NCBI GenBank assembly: GCA_024227975.1
Contig: JAAETV010000145.1
Coordinates: 1-5,168 of the forward strand
Direction: 5' to 3'
Origin: Actinomycetes bacterium
GTDB lineage: Bacteria; Actinomycetota; Acidimicrobiia; Acidimicrobiales; SZUA-35
Length of the DNA stretch: 5,168 nt
Part shown: in pieces, positions 1 through 5,086 of the stretch
Position numbering within the stretch: the stretch's first letter is position 1
How the letters are laid out: the number at the start of each line of letters is the position of its first letter
Program-made: the position numbers and the translations under genes
The notes under the pieces: model-generated
Database searches by the model: none
What the model saw: the letters and a program-made list of their open reading frames with translations, nothing else
Told to the model about the DNA's origin: nothing

Positions 1-52
1 GCGAGGCCAATTGTTCAACAGGCCGGTGCGCGATCGTCATACGGTTGCGATC

Positions 53-595
53 ATGTCCACGACGGAGACAGATCGGCTGACCATTCGTAGGCCGGTCGAA
101 AGCGATCGGCTGCGATTCGTTGAGTTGTTTACCGATGAGACGTTCACCGTGTTTTCTGGTGTGCACGATATGGAGTCGGCCAACGCTCGCTTCGATCGAA
201 TGCTGGCTCTGGCCGACGCAGTGCCGTACGCCAAACAGCCAGTGATCGAGAGGGCCACCGGCATCATCGCCGGCTACACAGGTGTCGGTACCGTCGTCTT
301 GGACGGGCTCGACCGGCTCGAATGGGGTTGGCGATTCGTGCCCGGTGCGAGGGGGCGGGGATACGCCACAGAGGCCACAACCGCCCTGCTTGACGTTGCT
401 GATGCTCATGACGATGGCGAGGTACTGTGCATCATCGATGCCGACAACCTCCCGTCGCGGCGTGTTGCCGACAAGGTCGGGTTTCATTGGTGGCGGCGCT
501 TCAACTGGCCGGAGGATCCGACTGCTCCGACAGATCTTCTCCTTCGGTCAGTCGGCACTGGCGGCCCTCCGCTGGTCGTCCCCGAGCACGGCTGA
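53..595 (+). CDS. GNAT-family N-acetyltransferase (RimJ/RimL type)
   Basis: Predicted acetyl-CoA-dependent N-acetyltransferase of 180 residues, cytoplasmic, acceptor unknown. The N-terminus TDRLTIRRP (residues 6-14) is the usual opening beta-strand of RimJ/RimL-like members. Residues 100-108 (RGRGYATEA) form the acetyl-CoA pyrophosphate loop (motif A, R-x-x-G-x-G/A). Residues 129-144 (DADNLPSRRVADKVGF) match the family's late 'N..S..v.eklGF' motif. The length is normal for the family. I chose ATG 53 because the protein then begins where relatives do, although no clear Shine-Dalgarno precedes it. An in-frame TTG at 11, behind GAGG at 3-6, would add 14 residues and cannot be excluded. The C-terminal end is Trp/Arg-rich (HWWRRFNW, 145-152), which is unusual and may shape acceptor choice. 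The family call is safe. The substrate and any link to the downstream cassette, about 330 bases away, are unknown. Confidence 0.85.
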   Translation: MSTTETDRLTIRRPVESDRLRFVELFTDETFTVFSGVHDMESANARFDRMLALADAVPYAKQPVIERATGIIAGYTGVGTVVLDGLDRLEWGWRFVPGARGRGYATEATTALLDVADAHDDGEVLCIIDADNLPSRRVADKVGFHWWRRFNWPEDPTAPTDLLLRSVGTGGPPLVVPEHG

Positions 596-603
596 CTGCA
601 CAT

Positions 604-813
604 TCAGGAAGCCTGGTGGGGATTGGGATGGTCAGCGGTTGGTGTCACAGGGTGTTGGTTGTACCCGTCAGATTGGAGGGCGACGAGATCGATAGTGGTC
701 TCGGTGAGTTGGTCGACTAGCGTTTCTGCCGGAGTACCTCCATGGCGGGAGCCGAGCGTGAGCACGGCGACACATTGATGCCGTGAATGTGGGGATGTAT
801 TGGTCGCCGTCAA
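604..813 (-). pseudogene. Possible N-terminal remnant of a flavodoxin-fold / NADPH-dependent FMN reductase-like gene
   Basis: This is a 69-residue minus-strand frame with a TTG start at 813. The stretch CVAVLTLGSRHGGTPAETLV, followed by DQLTETTIDLVAL, resembles the first beta-strand, the phosphate-binding loop (G-S-x-x-G-x-T) and the first helix of flavodoxin-like FMN reductases. After that point the reading (DGYNQHPVTPTADHPNPHQAS) no longer looks like the fold, and a stop follows. Intact relatives run to roughly 150-200 residues, so this could only be a fragment. There is no obvious ribosome binding site. The match rests on one short motif and could be chance in GC-rich DNA. If real, it marks a scar between the acetyltransferase and the downstream cassette. 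Confidence 0.22.
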
Positions 814-822
814 GGTTCGGCG

Positions 823-912
823 CCACCGGAGCTGGCCTACCTACCAGGTCCCCCGGTGTACAAAGTCCGGTGGTACTAATCAGTTGTGTGACGAAGGAAC
901 AATCAGCTCTGG
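823..912 (+). promoter_or_regulatory. Candidate leader RNA with two competing helices ahead of the cassette
   Basis: Two pairings compete for the same arm. CCACCGGA (823-830) pairs perfectly with TCCGGTGG (866-873), 8 bp. CCGGAGCTG (826-834) pairs with CAGCTCTGG (904-912), 9 bp with one G-U. The second helix takes up the first two bases of the GGAGGG ribosome binding site at 911-916. The arm core CACCGG can also pair with CCGGTG at 853-858 and with a further copy at 926-931, which covers the small ORF's second and third codons. That layout would suit an on/off switch of translation, but GC-rich DNA yields such helices by chance fairly often. I see no known riboswitch class. A protein operator made of the repeated CCGGTG(G)TAC units (853-861 and 867-876) is an alternative. 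Confidence 0.28.
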
Positions 913-916
913 AGGG
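911..916 (+). promoter_or_regulatory. Ribosome binding site GGAGGG of the small leader ORF
   Basis: GGAGGG lies six bases before the GTG at 923. It is the only strong Shine-Dalgarno sequence near the start of the cassette. The long fusion gene's own candidate starts (GTG 1012, GTG 1015, ATG 1057) have none at usable distance. The main ribosome entry for the cassette may therefore be here, with the fusion gene translated by coupling. Confidence 0.5.
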
Positions 917-922
917 CTCGTA

Positions 923-1018
923 GTGCCGGTGACCAAGAATGACGCCGCGATCGTCGACCCAGCTAGAGCAGTTCCTCGGCCCCGGACAGCCTTTTTCTCC
1001 AGCTACATCACGTGGTGA
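923..1018 (+). CDS. Small ORF, 31 residues: leader peptide or small protein coupled to the fusion gene
   Basis: A GTG start six bases after GGAGGG opens a 31-codon frame that begins MPVTKNDAAIVD, passes through a Pro/Arg-rich centre (PARAVPRPR) and ends TAFFSSYITW. Its stop TGA (1016-1018) overlaps the GTG at 1015 in the sequence GTGA, the classic arrangement for translational coupling. The frame could extend upstream to a TTG at 800, but nothing supports that start. I do not recognise the peptide. It has no signal peptide or membrane segment. Three readings are open: a leader ORF that only delivers ribosomes to the next gene, a small functional protein, or a small peptide substrate, the tail being rich in hydroxyl residues (S-S-Y-x-T). 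A short T-run (992-996) near its end has only a very weak stem before it. The ORF's existence rests on its ribosome binding site and overlap, not on homology. Confidence 0.42.
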   Translation: MPVTKNDAAIVDPARAVPRPRTAFFSSYITW

Positions 1019-2934
1019 CGCCAGAGGAAGGGCGGCAGCGCTCAACCGATGGTCCGATGGTCAAGCCCCTCGTGAGGACGCCAGACGACCACCTTCCGAA
1101 AAAGTCCTTCGGTGTGCCACAGCCCGTTGGCCGTGCGGTGATCCTTGCAGCCGGCAAGGGAAGCCGTCTGGAGCGTCTCGCTGGGGATGTTCCGAAGTGC
1201 CTGGTCGAAATCGACGGCCAGCCTTTACTCGAGCGCGCCTTGCACGCGCTCGCTTCGCAGGGCGTGGTGGAAGCGGTGATCGTCGTTGGCTACAGGGGCG
1301 AGGCGGTTCGTGAGCGAATCGGCTCGTGCTTCGCGGGGGTCGACATCCGTTTCGTCGAGGCGCCTGACTTTGAGACGACGAACAATATTCGCTCATTGTG
1401 GGACGCGCGAGAATTCCTAGATGAGGATGTCTTGCTGGTCGAAGCGGATGTCGCATTTGACCCCTCTGTTATCAGCGCATTGCTCGTGGAGCCGGGCAGC
1501 AGCATCGCGGTGGTGCCCTACCACCGAGGACTCTCCGGAACCGTTGTACGACGTGACAAGCGCGGGCATGTCACGAGCTTGATACTCGGTGCTGATCAGG
1601 ACGAGTACTTCGATGCCAGCGCTACGTTCAAGACTGTCAACATCTATCTGCTTCGCGAGGAGTTGCTGCGCGATCAGGTGGTCCCGCGGCTTTGCCGGGC
1701 GATCGAGGCTGGACGGGTGCATGACTACTACGAGAGCATCTTGGGTGACTGCGTGACGGACGAGACTCTCACCGATCTAGCCGCAGTCGATGTGTCAGCG
1801 AGTCGTTGGTGCGAGGTCGATGACCATCGCGATCTGGGTGTCGCCGATTTCCTCTTCCTCGACCGTAACGCGCAATTCGACCGCGTTCAGGGGCTGTACG
1901 GCTCGTATTGGCGGTACGGCTTTACGGACCATTCGTACCTGTACAACATGCACTTCCCTCCCGCGAGAATGCTCGAAGTGTTCCAGGATGATCTTCGAAA
2001 CATCGTCACGAACTATCCGGTCGGTCAATCCGAGCTTGCCCGTCTCACTGCCATGTGGGTCGGGGCCAAGCCCGACCATCTTGCTGTGGCCAACGGTGCC
2101 GCAGAACTGATCAAGATTCTTGGGAACCAGTTTGTGCAGCGTCTGACGATTCCGACGCCCTCGTTCAATGAGTATGAGCAGGTGATCGCTCCGGATGGGC
2201 TCAACCGCTTCCCGCTCGAATCAGCGACGTTCGAACTCGACATCGACGCGTTCGCTGAGTCTGCCCTTCGCTGGGGATCTGATACGGCAGTTGTCGTCAC
2301 GCCGAATAATCCGACCGCGGTCTCGGTGCCGCCCGGCGAGTTGCTCAGGCTGGCGCATCGTTTGGAGGCTGGGAACTGCCGGCTGATAGTTGATGAGTCT
2401 TTCATCGAGTTCTCCAGAGCCGGCGTGGCCGGAAGCGTGGAAGAGATGGTCGATTCGGTCGCCAACCTGGTCGTGATCAAGAGCATGAGCAAGGTGTTCG
2501 GAATCGCCGGACTCCGCATTGGTTACGTTCTCAGTGCTGACCGAGAGTTTATCAGGACCGTCCGTGCCAGCTTGCCGATCTGGAACGTCAACGGGCTGGC
2601 TGAGGAATTCCTCCGCACTGTGGGGCGTTATCGGAACGAATTCTGGGAGAGCTGCGACCTGACTCGCTCGAGTTGCGCGGAGTTGTACGCGGATCTGCGC
2701 GCGCTACCGGGGATCGAGCCGGTCGAACCGGACGCGAACTTTGTTCTCTGCAAGCTCGTCGGCGGTTCCGCCACAGGGCCGCAGATCGCCCGGCGCATGT
2801 ACGTCGAGCACAACATCCTGGTCAAGGACTGCGCGGCCAAGAGCATGCCCGAAGCCGATCGCTATCTGCGGATCGCGTCGCGCACGCCGGAGGAGAACCA
2901 CCAACTCGTCAGGGCTCTTGCGGCTCTGCTCTAG
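1012..2934 (+). CDS. Fused nucleotidyltransferase (LicC-like) and HisC/CobD-like PLP enzyme
   Basis: Two-domain cytoplasmic enzyme of 640 residues. Residues about 41-285 are a nucleotidyltransferase: the LAAGKGSRL loop (45-53) binds the NTP, PKCL (61-64) follows, D146 in VEAD and the acidic pair in EVDD (268-271) would hold the metal, and NNIRSLW (124-130) resembles LicC-type cytidylyltransferases. Residues about 300-640 are a fold-type I PLP enzyme close to histidinol-phosphate aminotransferase and CobD decarboxylase: NGAAELIK (361-368), TPSFNEY (382-388), TPNNPTA (430-436), DESF (461-464), Schiff-base lysine K494 in KSMSK, AGLRIGY (499-505), and a C-terminal LVKDC...YLRIA (603-622) likely to bind substrate phosphate. 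I infer that one half makes or alters a small phospho-amine and the other links it to CMP. The tandem GTG codons at 1012 and 1015 lack a ribosome binding site, and 1015 overlaps the preceding small ORF's stop. ATG 1057 would shorten the roughly 40-residue extension before the first domain. The two domain families are clear; the substrate is not. Confidence 0.88.
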   Translation: MVTPEEGRQRSTDGPMVKPLVRTPDDHLPKKSFGVPQPVGRAVILAAGKGSRLERLAGDVPKCLVEIDGQPLLERALHALASQGVVEAVIVVGYRGEAVRERIGSCFAGVDIRFVEAPDFETTNNIRSLWDAREFLDEDVLLVEADVAFDPSVISALLVEPGSSIAVVPYHRGLSGTVVRRDKRGHVTSLILGADQDEYFDASATFKTVNIYLLREELLRDQVVPRLCRAIEAGRVHDYYESILGDCVTDETLTDLAAVDVSASRWCEVDDHRDLGVADFLFLDRNAQFDRVQGLYGSYWRYGFTDHSYLYNMHFPPARMLEVFQDDLRNIVTNYPVGQSELARLTAMWVGAKPDHLAVANGAAELIKILGNQFVQRLTIPTPSFNEYEQVIAPDGLNRFPLESATFELDIDAFAESALRWGSDTAVVVTPNNPTAVSVPPGELLRLAHRLEAGNCRLIVDESFIEFSRAGVAGSVEEMVDSVANLVVIKSMSKVFGIAGLRIGYVLSADREFIRTVRASLPIWNVNGLAEEFLRTVGRYRNEFWESCDLTRSSCAELYADLRALPGIEPVEPDANFVLCKLVGGSATGPQIARRMYVEHNILVKDCAAKSMPEADRYLRIASRTPEENHQLVRALAALL

Positions 2935-2960
2935 GTCGCGGCTACGACGCAACGCTGAAG

Positions 2961-2966
2961 AGGAAG
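2961..2966 (+). promoter_or_regulatory. Ribosome binding site of the LicD-family gene
   Basis: AGGAAG, within a purine-rich run (2957-2970), ends five bases before ATG 2972. It fixes the start of the LicD-family gene and shows that it is translated independently of the fusion gene, whose stop lies 37 bases before this ATG. The same frame stays open upstream to 2741, but that part overlaps the fusion gene and reads as an Arg/Ser-rich shadow. Confidence 0.7.
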
Positions 2967-2971
2967 AGGAT

Positions 2972-3880
2972 ATGGAAGCAAGCGACGAAGAGAACGCCAC
3001 CCTCATGGAACAATTGATGAAGACGATCCCTCCGATGGACCTGGGAAATGGAGAGAAGCTGCTACGGGAGGCGAAGCAGATATTCGACGAGCACGGGGTG
3101 GTCTTTTTCCTCCGGCAGGGCACCTGCCTCGGCGCGGTGAGAGACCAGGCGTTGATCCCGTGGGATGATGACCTGGACCTTGGATCCATCTTCGACATGC
3201 ACGGCTTCACCGAGGACCTAATCGAGCCTACAATTGAGTCCTTCCGTGCGAACGGTTGCTACGTCGAGGTCTCGGACGACGGGCTCTACACCACGGTGAA
3301 AATCATGAAGTATCGGATCCGAATCGATTGGCAGTGCTACCGGGTGGTCAAGGGATCAATTGCTCACTATCCGGGTGTGCCCTTCCCCGTCAGCCTGTTC
3401 ACCGAATTGACCGAGGTGGATTTCATCGGCGATACGTATCTCGTTCCGAGCCCGCCCGAGGCGTACCTCCGCTGCAAATACGGTCCGAATTGGAGCACAC
3501 CTAAACAGGTGGGCTACGAGAAGGATGTACTCGACGCTATGCCGAAGGGGACGGTCCCTGGCCGTGCAGGGTGGCTGAAGCAGTTCCTAGCCGTTCATTT
3601 CTTGCCACGTCAGACGGCGACGCTGTTGGTACTTGACGAAAACGATGCCCCAGTGGCAGGCGCAGACGTGTTACTTGCTGGACTGAGCCGATCCAAGACA
3701 AATCGCCAGGGCATCGCGAAGTTCTATTTGCCCGGGCCCGACATCTATGCCTTGGCCGTCACGGCCAACGGCCGCGAAGAAGTCCTCTATGAGGAGGCGA
3801 TGGCCCAGGAGGAGATGTACGTCTACCGACCGGACCCCGCCAAACCTGCGGGAAGATACTTCGTGCTCACGCAGAAGTAG
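2972..3880 (+). CDS. LicD-family phosphotransferase with an extra C-terminal beta-sandwich-like domain
   Basis: Protein of 302 residues with no signal peptide or membrane segment. LicD proteins move phosphocholine, or related phospho-substituents, from a CDP carrier onto surface glycans. The signature is complete: FLRQGTCLGAVRDQ (46-59), then LIPWDDDLDLG (61-71) with the metal-binding acids D65, D66, D67 and D69. Further on, IRIDW (116-120) and the family's late motif, around PSPPEAYLRCKYGPNWSTP (159-177), are present. Residues about 214-286 (TATLLVLDENDAPVAGADVL..., then SKTNRQGIAKFYLP) look like a carboxypeptidase regulatory-like or Cna-B-like beta-sandwich, which plain LicD proteins lack; it could bind glycan or a partner. 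The gene lies 37 bases after the fusion gene, so the two are probably one transcript and one pathway: the fusion makes CDP-X and LicD transfers phospho-X. The acceptor is unknown because no glycosyltransferase is in view. The LicD call is strong; the domain call for the tail rests on pattern only. Confidence 0.88.
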   Translation: MEASDEENATLMEQLMKTIPPMDLGNGEKLLREAKQIFDEHGVVFFLRQGTCLGAVRDQALIPWDDDLDLGSIFDMHGFTEDLIEPTIESFRANGCYVEVSDDGLYTTVKIMKYRIRIDWQCYRVVKGSIAHYPGVPFPVSLFTELTEVDFIGDTYLVPSPPEAYLRCKYGPNWSTPKQVGYEKDVLDAMPKGTVPGRAGWLKQFLAVHFLPRQTATLLVLDENDAPVAGADVLLAGLSRSKTNRQGIAKFYLPGPDIYALAVTANGREEVLYEEAMAQEEMYVYRPDPAKPAGRYFVLTQK

Positions 3881-3889
3881 CGATCGTTA

Positions 3890-3912
3890 GGCGACCCCTG
3901 CACGGGCTCGCC
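3890..3912 (+). terminator. Hairpin after the LicD-family gene, possible terminator
   Basis: Nine bases after the stop codon, GGCGA (3890-3894) pairs with TCGCC (3908-3912), and inside it CCC (3896-3898) pairs with GGG (3904-3906) around a five-base loop. This gives eight base pairs, mostly G-C, with one internal mismatch. No T-tract follows. Actinobacterial transcript ends often lack one, so termination is plausible but not shown. Confidence 0.45.
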
Positions 3913-4208
3913 GCTGATAGTCGTGCGCTACTCGGCAATGTCGACCCATGACATCAGAATCTCGCGCAACATATCAAGCGAAGCCGCTCAGCTGTGTTCG
4001 GACTATGCGGCACCGCATCCGGGCCGGAGTGCTGTACCGGTCTCCATCTGCTCGCAGGGATCTAGGGCCGCGATCTCGATTGCCTCCCGTTAGCCGCTGA
4101 CGTTCCATCGGCAGCTGCTTGCATTGTCTATCGGAGCTGATGGACCGCCGCCTGAGGTTGGGGTGGGCTGCTTGACTCTCGGGTGGCTGGAGGGTTCAGA
4201 CTGGCGTC
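3913..4208. other. Intergenic region, about 300 bases, no convincing gene
   Basis: A 50-codon frame from ATG 3948 to a TGA near 4100 has no ribosome binding site and poor codon choice, so I do not call it. The right-hand third holds an imperfect inverted repeat (4104-4144, listed separately), a GGAGGG (4189-4194) fourteen bases ahead of the next gene's GTG, and a TTGACT (4172-4177) that fits a -35 box but has no acceptable -10 at the right distance. I see no tRNA, no transposase trace and no clear attachment site. Confidence 0.5.
4104..4144. repeat. Imperfect inverted repeat upstream of the VOC-domain gene
   Basis: TCCATC (4104-4109) and AGCT (4113-4116) on the left match AGCT (4135-4138) and GATGGA (4139-4144) on the right, with a three-base bulge in the left arm and an 18-base loop. 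ATCGG followed by AGCT also recurs directly (4107-4116 and 4130-4138). It lies about 65 bases before the start at 4209, so an operator or an mRNA hairpin is possible. It may also be chance. Confidence 0.3.
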
Positions 4209-5075
4209 GTGGTCGGATCAGTCTTCCCAGTGGTGTCGTGTCGTGATCTGGATGTGTCGCGGGACTTCTACTGCGAGCTGCTCGGTCTGGTGACCGAGTT
4301 CGAATCGGGCTGGTACACCGTTGTTCGGTCGGCGTCGGATCCGTCGGCTCGGCTAGGGTTCGTCGCGGCTGGCCATGAATCAGTTCCCGCATGCGTAACG
4401 GACCAGGCCGCTGGCGTGTTGATCAGCGTGATCGTGCCCGACGTCGATGAGGTTCACGACACCGCGGTCGAGATGGGCGTCGAGATCGTGTGGTCGTTGC
4501 GGGACGAGCCGTTCGGTCAACGTCACTTCATGGCCTCTGACCCGAATAGTCTGGTCATCGATGTGATCACGCCGATCCCGCCCACCCGTTCGTTTCTTCG
4601 CGAGGTCGCCCAATGGCGACGGGCAACGACCGAAACGGTCGAAGTCGGAACCGTTGCGACACCATGGGCCACCGACGCAAACCAAGCCCCGGTACCAACC
4701 CATTACACAGTCGACGGCACCACACTCACCCAACACATCAAACACACCAACACCGAATACGCCTACCCCATCGTAGCCGACCCATCGTTCCATACGGGTT
4801 GGACAGGTGTGTACATCCACTGGACTCGATGGGAGGCAAAGACAATCGTGCAGGTTGTCCTCGCAGGTACCGTTGCCGGACTTGCCAACAAATTGGCGGC
4901 ATTGTGTGCGGGACCTCAAGTGGCCCTCTGTCTAGGGATTGCCAACGGGGTATGGGAGGCTGCCGGGGCCGTTTCCAGCTATACGGTCGACTACCAATAC
5001 GACAGAGGATGTAGGTTTGAGACCAACGCCAACACAGCATCGGTGGGAATCAATGCATTCCGGGCGAAGTGCTGA
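4209..5075 (+). CDS. Chimeric protein: VOC (glyoxalase-like) domain joined to the C-terminal part of a secreted-type protein
   Basis: 288 residues in two unlike parts. Residues 1-123 are one vicinal-oxygen-chelate domain of the glyoxalase/bleomycin-resistance type: SVFPVVSCRDLDVSRDFYCELLGL (4-27) is the first beta-alpha module, and FGQRHFMASDPNSLVIDVI (102-120) is the closing strand with its usual metal-side residues. VOC proteins of this kind normally end about here. Residues from roughly 145 on (PWATDANQAPVPTHY, 152-166, then AYPIVADPSF, 185-194) match a pattern I remember from actinobacterial secreted proteins with an N-terminal signal peptide, absent here. A Gly/Ala-rich hydrophobic stretch (213-256) follows, and four cysteines (233, 241, 268, 288) would suit disulfides outside the cell. 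A cytoplasmic enzyme start on an export-type tail suggests recombination or deletion between two genes. GTG 4209 is the first usable start; GGAGGG at 4189-4194 is rather far from it. The VOC call is good; whether the fusion is functional is open. Confidence 0.72.
   Translation: MVGSVFPVVSCRDLDVSRDFYCELLGLVTEFESGWYTVVRSASDPSARLGFVAAGHESVPACVTDQAAGVLISVIVPDVDEVHDTAVEMGVEIVWSLRDEPFGQRHFMASDPNSLVIDVITPIPPTRSFLREVAQWRRATTETVEVGTVATPWATDANQAPVPTHYTVDGTTLTQHIKHTNTEYAYPIVADPSFHTGWTGVYIHWTRWEAKTIVQVVLAGTVAGLANKLAALCAGPQVALCLGIANGVWEAAGAVSSYTVDYQYDRGCRFETNANTASVGINAFRAKC
4659..4790 (+). other. C/A-rich segment at the start of the secreted-type tail
   Basis: The + strand turns sharply C- and A-rich here. 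In 4681-4740 I count 27 C and 20 A against 7 G and about 6 T. The VOC part before it (4209-4600) is G/T-rich. The shift falls close to the protein-domain junction, so it supports the view that the two halves have different origins. A local run of Thr, His, Asn, Pro and Ala codons ending in C or A explains part of it. Confidence 0.45.
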
Positions 5076-5086
5076 GTGAGGACTCC

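Larger units (their letters stand above)
596..922. other. Intergenic region, 327 bases, with possible remnant and leader RNA
   Basis: No convincing + strand gene lies here. Just after the acetyltransferase stop there is a small hairpin (CAGG 605-608, CCTG 612-615) without a T-tract, too weak to call a terminator. The minus strand of 604-813 reads as a possible broken oxidoreductase fragment, listed separately. The last 100 bases (823-922) hold overlapping inverted repeats and the ribosome binding site of the next small ORF. A poor promoter-like pair, TTGATG (775-780) and TATTGG (798-803) with a 17-base spacer, could drive the downstream genes. Its -10 box matches the consensus at only three positions, so I do not call it as a promoter. 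Confidence 0.5.

Noticed and set aside
37..267. Minus-strand frame of 76 codons opposite the acetyltransferase
   Set aside because: Antisense shadow of a well-supported gene; Ser/Arg-rich reading with no family pattern.
282..720. Overlapping + strand frames of 137 and 97 codons at 282-695 and 427-720
   Set aside because: Both overlap the acetyltransferase in other frames, are Arg/Ser/Gly-rich and show no domain.
978..998. Attenuator-type terminator inside the small ORF (short stem, then CTTTTTCT)
   Set aside because: The stem is only about three base pairs, too weak to stop transcription on its own.
668..1045. Minus-strand frame of 125 codons across the left gap
   Set aside because: Pro/Arg/His-rich, no ribosome binding site or motif; typical GC-rich open frame.
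1061..1456. Minus-strand frame of 131 codons inside the fusion gene
   Set aside because: Arg/Pro-rich antisense shadow of the nucleotidyltransferase domain.
2025..2519. Minus-strand frame of 164 codons inside the PLP domain
   Set aside because: Antisense of a gene with intact catalytic motifs; Ser/Thr/Ala-rich with no family resemblance.
2741..2971. Longer version of the LicD-family protein starting at 2741
   Set aside because: The extra 77 codons overlap the fusion gene, are Arg/Ser-rich and lack a ribosome binding site; ATG 2972 has a good one.
3948..4100. Small + strand ORF in the gap after the LicD-family gene
   Set aside because: No ribosome binding site, Arg/Ser-rich reading and poor codon choice.
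4172..4200. Promoter with TTGACT as -35 box ahead of the chimeric gene
   Set aside because: No -10 sequence better than two matches lies 16-18 bases downstream.
4380..4919. Minus-strand frame of 179 codons opposite the chimeric gene
   Set aside because: Cys/Gly/Val-rich low-complexity reading caused by the C/A-rich + strand; no domain.
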